DNA of 64,000 bases from positions 310,001 through 374,000 of the forward strand of contig CAVTWL010000010.1 in assembly GCA_963738375.1 (NCBI GenBank). The letters are read 5' to 3'. Position 1 is the stretch's first letter, and each line of letters begins with the position of its first letter. The stretch is from Bog-159 sp963738375. Its GTDB lineage: Bacteria; Acidobacteriota; Terriglobia; Bryobacterales; Bryobacteraceae. The notes beneath the pieces are model-generated. The model ran no database searches, was not told the DNA's origin, and was given only the letters and a program-made list of their open reading frames with translations. Positions 35,871-42,676 of the stretch are shown here, in pieces. The position numbers and the translations under genes were made by a program.

Positions 35871-36350
35871 TTATATCGAGATTCGCTGGGACACACCGGA
35901 CGCATCGAACCACGCCCGTCGCGCGGCGCGGAAGGGACGGTCGAGGGTAAATTCGGGATGTCGGGCAAGCCCCGAGAACATCCAGGCCGCGGTGTCGCAG
36001 AAACTTTCGCATGCGTATTCGCGCCATCGCCGACTGCGGTGGCGAGCGTCCCCGGAGGTCAGCGCCCGTTTGCGCCACTCGGCCGACCAGCCGAGCTCGC
36101 CGTTTGCGCGGCCGCGCAGTTCTCTACGCAGCAACGCTTCATAGGACCATCGCGTGGGGTTGCCCAAACGCAACCAGGCGAAGTGAAAAATCTCGTGGAC
36201 GAAGATGCGGGCGAATTCTTCGGGATCGCGGGCTAATGCGGCATCGAACGCGATGAGCCTTTCCCGAATGAAGGCTCCGGCGTGAACCGCGCCACGGCGG
36301 TCGGTCAGCCCGCGCCGCATCTCCAGCCGCACGGGCTTGCCGTCGATCAA
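35871..36350 (-). CDS. Hypothetical protein with HExxH zinc-peptidase-like motif
   Basis: Protein of about 159 residues with the motif FVHEIFHFAW (HExxH, near residues 49-58) in a helix, as in zincin metallopeptidases. No signal peptide is visible from the TTG at 36350. The N-terminal boundary is uncertain, since no ATG is available upstream. The rest is basic and Arg/Trp-rich, with a second possible ligand in WREYACESFCDTAAW (two Glu and two Cys), reminiscent of the third zinc ligand in a downstream helix. I do not recognize the family. Enzymatic function is inferred from the motif only. Confidence 0.55.
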   Translation of the reverse strand: MIDGKPVRLEMRRGLTDRRGAVHAGAFIRERLIAFDAALARDPEEFARIFVHEIFHFAWLRLGNPTRWSYEALLRRELRGRANGELGWSAEWRKRALTSGDARHRSRRWREYACESFCDTAAWMFSGLARHPEFTLDRPFRAARRAWFDASGVSQRISI

Positions 36351-36402
36351 GGGAAAAAGAGTAGAGGCCAGTTCAATTAGCTTACACCGGGCCGGGGAAG
36401 AC

Positions 36403-36888
36403 CTACTGCGCCGGCGCGCCGGCGTCCAAAGGCGAAAGCCCGTAGACTTGAGCCAACGCCTTGAAGTCCGAACGGAGATTGTCCCAATCGCTCTGTAGCT
36501 TGTCGGTGAACCGGTGATTCATCATGACTCGATTGACTTCACTCGCAGCCGAGAGCGTACGATCCGCCTGATCCCTGACAGCCGGGTTGTTCTTGTCGCG
36601 CTTGTCATGGAAAACATCGCCCAGTTTATTCGCCGAACGGTGCAAATCGTCGGCGCGATGCTTGGCATCTTTGTCGAGACCCTTTTCGTCCATCATGCTG
36701 TGTTCCACGGCGTGATCGAATTGATCCTTGAACCTGCCGGTCCCGCGCTGGATTCGATCCACCACCGAACCCATGTCGCTCTGCGTCACCACCACATCGC
36801 GATTGGCGTCCTGCGCGCGGGCGATTCCCCCTCCGGTAAGCAGCCCACTGGCTAACGCGAATATCCAAATTGGCAAACGGATCTTCAT
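36403..36888 (-). CDS. Small exported helical hypothetical protein
   Basis: Exported protein of 161 residues. The ATG at 36888 follows GAGGG and starts the signal peptide MKIRLPIWIFALASGLLTGG, cleaved near ARAQ. The mature part is hydrophilic and almost entirely helical, rich in Asp, Lys, Arg and His (DRIQRGTGRFKDQFDHAVEH, RHSANKLGDVF-like segments), without cysteines. Proteins of this appearance occur widely in Acidobacteria as hypotheticals. No domain can be named. It lies next to the BON-domain lipoprotein gene, and both may be envelope stress-related, which is only a guess. Confidence 0.72.
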   Translation of the reverse strand: MKIRLPIWIFALASGLLTGGGIARAQDANRDVVVTQSDMGSVVDRIQRGTGRFKDQFDHAVEHSMMDEKGLDKDAKHRADDLHRSANKLGDVFHDKRDKNNPAVRDQADRTLSAASEVNRVMMNHRFTDKLQSDWDNLRSDFKALAQVYGLSPLDAGAPAQ

Positions 36889-36939
36889 GATTACCCTCGG
36901 CAAGACATGACAGCAATCCGAACGCCAAGCCGTCCCTTG

Positions 36940-37485
36940 TTAATTTGACGACGTAGCCTTCTGATCTTTCACCTGTAAGTCGTTGACCACTTGTTGCACG
37001 TTGGGCACGCCGGCCGCTACTTGTTGGGCCTGTCCCCGGGAAGCCTCCGAAGTCACGGTCCCGGTGAGCGTCACTACGCCATTCTTTACCGAGTGCTGAA
37101 TCGTACCAGGAATCGGAGTTTGGATCAACGCCGCATCCAGGTTACTTTGAATCCCCTTATCCAGGTCCGTGTAAAGAGTCTTGGTGGTGGTGGCGGCGTT
37201 CGACGGAACTACAGCAACCTCATTCGCTACTACCTCGCCGGCTGCAAGCCCCTTGGCAATAGAATCGGCCTGCGATTTAGACGCGTCGTCCGGCACATCC
37301 CCAGACAGGGTGACAATGCCCTTGTCGCGATCCTGAGCCACGGAAACGTTCTTGATTCCCGCTTGCTTCAACGAGCTCCGGATCTGATCGGCCACCGCCG
37401 GCGATTGGGTCGTAGTGTGCGCGCAGCCTCCCATAGTCACGAGGCCTATGGCGCCCGCGAGTAATCCTGGCAGTAACTTGGTCAT
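36940..37485 (-). CDS. BON-domain lipoprotein
   Basis: Periplasmic lipoprotein of 181 residues with two BON domains. The ATG at 37485 is chosen over the one at 37491 because the GGGAG upstream then has normal spacing. The lipobox is VTMGGC, Cys21. Each BON unit (roughly residues 30-95 and 105-170) has the typical ending with GIVTLSGDV and GVVTLTGTV, followed by a helix. BON domains (as in OsmY) are thought to bind phospholipid or stabilize the envelope. A C-terminal lysine-serine tail is present. Confidence 0.9.
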   Translation of the reverse strand: MTKLLPGLLAGAIGLVTMGGCAHTTTQSPAVADQIRSSLKQAGIKNVSVAQDRDKGIVTLSGDVPDDASKSQADSIAKGLAAGEVVANEVAVVPSNAATTTKTLYTDLDKGIQSNLDAALIQTPIPGTIQHSVKNGVVTLTGTVTSEASRGQAQQVAAGVPNVQQVVNDLQVKDQKATSSN

Positions 37486-37565
37486 TAGCATTCTCCCAGG
37501 CAGACCAAGAGCAGGCAGCGGTCCACTTCGACCGATGGCGGGGGACAACTTAGTGAGGAACCGCC

Positions 37566-38507
37566 CTAGAGTTTGGGAGCGTAGTAGCCTTTGCGGCAGC
37601 GCACTACCAATTCCTTGCGGCCTTTCACCTTCAAATCCACCGTATGATAGAGGCCATCCGCTCGCAGAGGTTCAGGCCGGTAAAACACGTTGTATTGGTG
37701 CCGTAGTTCGTTGGCGATATTCTCGAAGGACTGCTCCAGATCTTCGACTTTGAACGGAAAGAATGCCTGGCCGCCGGTTTCCGTGGTCAAGTATTTCAAA
37801 ATCTTGTCACCGTCGGTTTCGCCGCGCACGACGTTGGTCGAAATCGCATAGATGACCACGTCCGCTTTCTGCGCCATTTCGAGTGCCTGATCGCGGGAAA
37901 CCTGGCTCTGATTGTCGTCGCCGTCGCTGACGATGACGATGGCGCGGCGGAACTTATGGCGCGGCTGATCTTTCGAAAGCTTGTCGCGGCAGGCGAAGTA
38001 AATGGCGTCGAACAGCGCCGTACCGCCTCCCGGCCGCAAGCTGCGCACCGCGGTTTCCAGCTTTTCCGTGTCGTCTACCAGGTCCGCCACCAGTTCCGCC
38101 GAAGTGTCGAAGCTGACCACCATGGCTTTATCGTGTCCCGGATGAACCACGCTCTGAATGAACGAAACCGCAGCCTCCTGTTCGAATTTGAAGCGCTCGC
38201 GAATGCTGTTGCTGGTATCGATCAGAATTCCCAAACGCAGCGGCAGATCCGTCTCCGCCGTAAACTCGGAAATGGTTTGTAGCTTTTTGTTCTCGAACAC
38301 CTGAAAGTCATCACGGGTCAAATCGGTGACGAACCTTCCTTTTTTGTCAGTGACGGTGAACAACATATTCACGCGCGTCACATCGAGGATAATGCGTGTG
38401 CTCGGATCGTCGAGGATCTCGGGCCTCTCAGCGGCCGGAGCAGCTTGCTGCGCCAGCGCCGCGGCGCAACTCAGCGCCAGTGCCGCCGGAAAAAAGAAGG
38501 CTTTCAT
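37566..38507 (-). CDS. VWFA-related acidobacterial domain protein
   Basis: Secreted protein of 313 residues with signal peptide (MKAFFFPAALALSCAAALAQ) and a von Willebrand factor A domain. The metal-ion-dependent adhesion site is LIDTSNS (Asp97, Ser99, Ser101), and SDGDDNQSQ gives the downstream loop. The N-terminal ~60 residues (VTDKKGRFVTDLTRDDFQVFENKK) match the acidobacterial VWFA-related type (TIGR03436-like), a group greatly expanded in Solibacter. It probably mediates protein-protein interaction on the cell surface. Its own promoter (TTGAAG, 16 bp, TATAAT) ends 8 nt before the ATG. Confidence 0.92.
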   Translation of the reverse strand: MKAFFFPAALALSCAAALAQQAAPAAERPEILDDPSTRIILDVTRVNMLFTVTDKKGRFVTDLTRDDFQVFENKKLQTISEFTAETDLPLRLGILIDTSNSIRERFKFEQEAAVSFIQSVVHPGHDKAMVVSFDTSAELVADLVDDTEKLETAVRSLRPGGGTALFDAIYFACRDKLSKDQPRHKFRRAIVIVSDGDDNQSQVSRDQALEMAQKADVVIYAISTNVVRGETDGDKILKYLTTETGGQAFFPFKVEDLEQSFENIANELRHQYNVFYRPEPLRADGLYHTVDLKVKGRKELVVRCRKGYYAPKL

Positions 38508-38515
38508 TTGGATTA

Positions 38516-38521
38516 ATTATA
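38516..38521 (-). promoter_or_regulatory. -10 box of the VWA gene, leaderless arrangement
   Basis: TATAAT on the minus strand, 8 nt before the ATG, with TTGAAG 16 bp upstream as -35. It overlaps the stop codon of the pseudouridine synthase gene. No Shine-Dalgarno. Confidence 0.55.
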
Positions 38522-39433
38522 ACCGTTCCATCCAGGCCTTCAAGTCCTCCGGCAGCAGCGACTCGATCTCCACCGTTTCGCCCGTCGTGGGATGCGGAAA
38601 CCGGATGCGATGCGCGTGCAGAAAAAAGCGCTCGTCTTGCGCCTCAATCCCCAGCCTGACTGCCGCGCCATACAAGCGGTCGCCTGCCACCGGATGTCCA
38701 ATGCTGGCGAGATGTACGCGAATCTGATGCGTGCGCCCCGTGCCGATTCGGACCTGCAGCAGCGTGAAGTCCTTGAAGCGACGCACGACCGTGTATTCGC
38801 TCCAAGCCGCGCGGCCATGCTCCATCCGTGCGGTCATGCGGGTGCGATGCCGTGGATCGCGCGCAATCGGTTTCTCGATGCGGCCGTGACCCTGCGTCAC
38901 GTTGCCCTGAACCAGCGCCAAATAGGTTTTCTCCACCTGCCGCCCCGCAAACAATGCCGCCAGTGCGCGATGCGCCGTGTCGTTCTTTGCGACCAGAATG
39001 ACGCCGCTGGTATAGCGATCCAAACGATGCACGATGCCCGGGCGCAGGTCCCCCCCACACCGGATAGAGACTGAAACCGTCCCAATAATGCGTTTACCAA
39101 TGTGCCGCTATGGACCCCGGCGCCGGCATGCACCACCATTCCGGCCGGTTTGTCGATGGCCACCAGCGCGTCGTCTTCATACAAAACGCGCAGCGGGATG
39201 GCTTCCGCTTTGGCCCGCAGGGGAGTCAGTTCGGCGGGTGTAACATCGATCGCATCGCCCGCCCGCAGCACGCGCGACGGCCGCACAGCCGCGCCATTCA
39301 CCAGCGCTCGTCCGCCTTTGATCCACTCCTGTATGCGCGACCGGCTGAATTCGGGAAACCGCTCGTGCAGCGCCTGGTCCAGGCGCTTCCCGATGTCATC
39401 CCCGGCCGATGAGAAGGTCAGGCTGGCTACCAC
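38517..39433 (-). CDS. RluA/RluD-family rRNA pseudouridine synthase, frameshifted
   Basis: Pseudouridine synthase of the RluA/RluD family that isomerizes uridines in 23S rRNA, about 305 residues when read through. The N-terminal S4 RNA-binding domain (RLDQALHERFPEFSRSRI) and the start of the catalytic domain (DKPAGMVVHAG) are in the first frame from 39433. The rest, beginning with the catalytic Asp motif HRLDRYTSG and running to the C-terminus, is in the next frame and ends at 38517. The break is in a run of seven G (plus-strand C at 39050-39056) where eight would restore GGDLRPGIVHRLDR. The enzyme is conserved, so an assembly error is likely. Specific uridine target not assigned. Confidence 0.9.
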
Positions 39434-39437
39434 CCCC

Positions 39438-40166
39438 CTAGTCTAGCCAAGCATGCGGACCGGCGGTGGGAGTAGCGGGCGGCAACGGAATCGCGCCGAA
39501 CCGCCTCTGCCGCGAGTGAAACTGGCGCACCGCCGATTCCAGATCCGGCGCGCCAAAATCCGGCCACATACGTCGTGAGAAAATCAGCTCGGCGTACGCG
39601 CATTCCCACAAAAGGAAATCGCTGAGCCGCTGTTCGCCGCCGGTGCGGATCAGCAAATCAACGGGCGGCCCTAGCCGCTCTTCCAGACATTCGCGGCAGA
39701 CCAGGCCCGCATGCGCGGCGTGCCGTACCGCTTCAGCAATCGCGTCGCGTCCGGAATAATCCACCGCGATGCGCAACAGCAACCGCCCGCCCGAGGACGT
39801 AATCGATTCGGCCTCCGCGATGGCCGCCGGCAATTCGCCGCTCAGGCGGTCGCGCCGGCCGATCACTTCGATGTGTACGCCGTTATCCACGCACCGCCCG
39901 GCTTCCGCGCGCAGATGTTCGGCCAGCAATTGCATCAAGCCCGCCACTTCTTCCGGAGGCCGGCGCCAATTATCGGACGAAAAAGCGAACAGGGTAAGGA
40001 CGCCAATGCCCAGGCCCGGCGCGGCTTCCACCGCCCGCCGCAAGGCCCCGGCGCCGGCGCGATGCCCCGCCAGCCGCGGCAATCCACGCGCCAAGGCCCA
40101 GCGGCCGTTGCCGTCCATAATAATAGCCGCATGGAGCCTGCCGGCCCTGCCTTGAGTACTTTGCAT
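39438..40166 (-). CDS. uppS: Isoprenyl transferase (undecaprenyl diphosphate synthase type)
   Basis: Cis-prenyltransferase of 242 residues that builds undecaprenyl diphosphate, the lipid carrier of peptidoglycan and polysaccharide synthesis, from farnesyl and isopentenyl diphosphate. The motif IIMDGNGRWA (residues 15-24) has catalytic Asp18. FAFSSDNW and the C-terminal DLLIRTGGEQRLSDFLLW are classical. The ATG at 40166 has GGAGG 10 nt upstream; the TTG at 40184 is unlikely. It lies just after the winged-helix gene (27 bp) and before the pseudouridine synthase gene, a typical housekeeping neighborhood, but cdsA does not follow. Confidence 0.94.
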   Translation of the reverse strand: MQSTQGRAGRLHAAIIMDGNGRWALARGLPRLAGHRAGAGALRRAVEAAPGLGIGVLTLFAFSSDNWRRPPEEVAGLMQLLAEHLRAEAGRCVDNGVHIEVIGRRDRLSGELPAAIAEAESITSSGGRLLLRIAVDYSGRDAIAEAVRHAAHAGLVCRECLEERLGPPVDLLIRTGGEQRLSDFLLWECAYAELIFSRRMWPDFGAPDLESAVRQFHSRQRRFGAIPLPPATPTAGPHAWLD

Positions 40167-40174
40167 TATAAAGT
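40155..40174. promoter_or_regulatory. Operator-like repeat at the uppS start
   Basis: AGTACTTTGCA (40155-40165) plus AAAGT (40170-40174), an ACTTT-N7-AAAGT inverted repeat overlapping the uppS start codon. It resembles the perfect dyad at 41200-41213 and the TGCAAAGTACTT at 15202. Confidence 0.3.
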
Positions 40175-40193
40175 TAACCTCCAAAAAAGGGGA

Positions 40194-40556
40194 TTACCTC
40201 TCCCGCATCGTGCTAATCAACGCTTCCATGTGATCCAAATACCGCTCCAGGGCCTTGCGTCCCACAGCCGTCAGGCGATACTCGGTCTTGGGCAGCCGGT
40301 TCTCGAACGACTTGCTGCACGAAACATATTGCGCATCCTCCAGCTTGCGCGCATGCACGCTCAAGTTCCCATCCGTGGTTTCCAGCAGCTTCTTCAGTTC
40401 GTTGAACGTGAGCGAATCGTTCACCGCCAGCGCGCTCAGAATGCCCAGCCGCAGCCGTTCGTGGATCAGCCGATCGAGTTGGGGAGTTCCGCCCACGATT
40501 CCGGAAGGCGCGGGCTTTCGTTCCCGTTCCCGGCGAAGCGCATTTTGCTTAGCCAC
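40194..40556 (-). CDS. Winged-helix transcriptional regulator
   Basis: DNA-binding protein of 120 residues with one winged helix (roughly 27-110). LRLGILSALAVNDSLTFNELKKLL is the helix-turn-helix region, TDGNLSVHARKLEDAQYV is the recognition helix, and TEYRLTAVGRKALERY is the wing and dimer helix. It matches the small MarR/PadR-like winged-helix group that often lies next to a membrane protein. Its GTG start at 40556 lies inside the upstream membrane protein gene (8-bp overlap), so both are translated together. It may bind the dyad in front of that operon (41200-41213) and autoregulate. Confidence 0.88.
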   Translation of the reverse strand: MAKQNALRRERERKPAPSGIVGGTPQLDRLIHERLRLGILSALAVNDSLTFNELKKLLETTDGNLSVHARKLEDAQYVSCSKSFENRLPKTEYRLTAVGRKALERYLDHMEALISTMRER

Positions 40557-41163
40557 CGTATTTCACCGTGATCAAAGTTCCGAACACAATATGCAGTCCG
40601 CCAAAGCCAGCCGCCAGCAGCGCATTGCCCCAAACCGGAGGCGCGAAAAGAGCAGCGGCTCCCACCGCCATAAAACAAATGCCCATCAGCGGAACCACTT
40701 TCACCGAAGCCGCCCCGCCGCACAGCACGCCGGTCCCATAGAGCAGAAGCCAAACGCCAGGCAACACGGCGCCGAAGCCCGCACGAAACAACACCACGGT
40801 TAGCAGCGCGCCCGCCAGCAGAGGCGGAGCGAAGCCCAACAGAAACTTTCGCCCCGGCCCGGAAAGCAAAGGCATGCCGACTTTATGAGATTTATGCGCG
40901 GCCGCGGCCACGCCGATCAGACAGGCCAGCACCGCTTCGCCCAGCCAGGCCGCCAGCCAAGCAGTGGGGCTGCCGAACTGCCGCACCAGCATCGCCGCGC
41001 CCAACGCCGTCGATCCCAACGCGATTCCGCCGACGCCCGGTACGGCCGTAAACGCTCCGGCCCGCTCCATGGCGGAACGGATATATTTCAGATTGTCGAG
41101 AGCGTGTGCTTCGATCGCTACCGGTTCCTGGCGAGTTTGGCGAATGGGACGGACAACAGCCAC
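40549..41163 (-). CDS. Multi-pass membrane protein paired with winged-helix regulator
   Basis: Membrane protein of 204 residues. An N-terminal soluble part of about 35 residues (ALDNLKYIRSAMERAGAF) precedes about six hydrophobic segments (around 40-65, 66-85, 105-125, 130-150, 155-175 and 180-200). I cannot name the family, though this membrane protein plus winged-helix pair recurs in Acidobacteria. The GTG at 41163 lies 6 nt after TATAAT, so the message may be leaderless. The operator-like dyad sits directly upstream of its -35. Function unknown; a transport or sensing role for the membrane partner is inferred. Confidence 0.8.
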   Translation of the reverse strand: MAVVRPIRQTRQEPVAIEAHALDNLKYIRSAMERAGAFTAVPGVGGIALGSTALGAAMLVRQFGSPTAWLAAWLGEAVLACLIGVAAAAHKSHKVGMPLLSGPGRKFLLGFAPPLLAGALLTVVLFRAGFGAVLPGVWLLLYGTGVLCGGAASVKVVPLMGICFMAVGAAALFAPPVWGNALLAAGFGGLHIVFGTLITVKYGG

Positions 41164-41169
41164 GCACCG

Positions 41170-41213
41170 ATTATAAAACGAGGGGATGCTAGGCGCAAGT
41201 ACTTTTCAAAGTA
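41170..41213 (-). promoter_or_regulatory. Promoter with upstream dyad of the membrane protein/regulator operon
   Basis: Minus-strand TTGCGC (41193-41198), 17-bp spacer, TATAAT (41170-41175), then 6 nt to the GTG start. Directly upstream is the perfect dyad TACTTT-TC-AAAGTA (41200-41213), a likely regulator site. Confidence 0.6.
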
Positions 41214-41238
41214 AAGTGCGGCGACTGCTAACCGGCGG

Positions 41239-42414
41239 TTAGCGCGCGCAGCAGATCTGCGTGGAAATAAGCGCCGGCGTGGAAAGCGTCCGCCGCTGGG
41301 CAAAATAATTCTTTTGCGCCAAGCTGCGGTAGACTTCCCCGGCAACACCCGCCGCCAACGGTCCGATGGCGGGACGACCGCCTGTGAGCAGCACTACCAC
41401 CACCAATTTGTTGTCGCCCACATCGTTGAACGATCCGAACCAACCCAGGTGCGTGTGGCTATCCGTGCAGGTGCCGGTCTTTCCGGCGATCGGTTCATCC
41501 TGTTGCGCCCGATGCGCGGTACCGTACTCCACTGCCGCCCGCATGCCCGGCTTCAATTCCGCAATCAAATTCTTGATGTCCAATTGCCGCTTCACGCGCG
41601 GCACAATCTGGCCGGCTTCCCGCGCCGAACGCGGATACTGCAGGTAATACAAGGTTCCGCCGTTAGCCAGGGCACCCATTAGAGCCGCCAGTTGCAGGGG
41701 AGTTTGTGAAATCTCTTCGCCGAAGCTGGTCAGCATGCCGACGCCGCCATTGGCGGGCGGTTCCGACGGATAATGCCCGGCGCTCTCGCCCTGGATATTC
41801 AATCCGGCCTTTTCGCCGTACCCGAAAAGATGCGCGTAGTAGCTGACTTTGTCGAAACCTAGTTTGCTTCCGAGCGAAGCGAAATAGTAATTGTTGGAAT
41901 GCGCCAGGGCCTGCGTGAGGTTGTAGCCGCCGTGCCGGAACAGCTTCCCGTCGCTGCCGATGGTCCGTTCGCTTAAAGCAGCCAGCGCCACCGAAACCTT
42001 GATCGTCGAGCAGGGCTGGAAACCGCTGCCCAGCGCCAGTTTCTGATTCACGATACTGAGGATTCGTCCGGTTCCCGGATCGGCCACGACCACCGATCCG
42101 TTGTAATTGCCCAAAGCCTCGACGGCCGATCGCCGCACTTCCAAATCTTCGCCGTCGGCATTATCGCCAACGGTCGAATCCGCATATGTCGGTTCGGTCC
42201 AGGGCCCGCCGCGAACCACTACCGGCGAAACCGCCGCTGGAATATGATAAGAAGCGCGCTGCACCACGACGTGCGTGGCATGTACCACGCGAGCCGCGTT
42301 GCGATGCACAATCCTCCGCTTGTGGCGGGTGGGCGCGGACCAAAGGCTTGTAGAAATCAGCAGAAAGACGATTGCGAAATGAGAAATACGGGGGAGGCTA
42401 AATAAAGACTTCAT
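41239..42414 (-). CDS. Penicillin-binding transpeptidase domain protein
   Basis: Periplasmic D,D-transpeptidase-like protein of 391 residues. An N-terminal hydrophobic segment (about 10-27) serves as signal or anchor, followed by a ~70-residue basic linker. The three active-site motifs are present in order: STIK with Ser136 and Lys139, SNN at 173-175, and KTG at 312-314. The transpeptidase domain alone is present, without the PBP dimerization or glycosyltransferase domain. It probably cross-links peptidoglycan or acts as a beta-lactam-binding enzyme related to class D/PBP2-like proteins. Upstream on the minus strand are possible -35 TTGACG and -10 CACAAT (18 bp apart, 42506-42535). Confidence 0.9.
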   Translation of the reverse strand: MKSLFSLPRISHFAIVFLLISTSLWSAPTRHKRRIVHRNAARVVHATHVVVQRASYHIPAAVSPVVVRGGPWTEPTYADSTVGDNADGEDLEVRRSAVEALGNYNGSVVVADPGTGRILSIVNQKLALGSGFQPCSTIKVSVALAALSERTIGSDGKLFRHGGYNLTQALAHSNNYYFASLGSKLGFDKVSYYAHLFGYGEKAGLNIQGESAGHYPSEPPANGGVGMLTSFGEEISQTPLQLAALMGALANGGTLYYLQYPRSAREAGQIVPRVKRQLDIKNLIAELKPGMRAAVEYGTAHRAQQDEPIAGKTGTCTDSHTHLGWFGSFNDVGDNKLVVVVLLTGGRPAIGPLAAGVAGEVYRSLAQKNYFAQRRTLSTPALISTQICCAR

Positions 42415-42505
42415 CGTTAGGTCCAGACACGAGCGCCAGGCAACAAAACCTGTGGTTTACCAGAGCCTAAAATACATAAACCGGCCGGAGCAGCCAGATA
42501 CTTTG

Positions 42506-42535
42506 ATTGTGCACGCCGAACCAACCATCCGTCAA
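42506..42535 (-). promoter_or_regulatory. Possible promoter of the transpeptidase gene
   Basis: Minus-strand TTGACG (42530-42535), 18-bp spacer, CACAAT (42506-42511), about 90 nt before the ATG. Moderate match only. Confidence 0.3.
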
Positions 42536-42676
42536 GTTTTCTTGGATTAATTATTCTAGTGAAAACGCGCAATCTGGCCCGAAAAACTGTATTAATTGAG
42601 GGCCTCGGCGCAACTTCTTCGCTGCATAAGGGTAGAGAACCAGACAGATTCCGTCGAGACATTCTAAGATAGGGTA

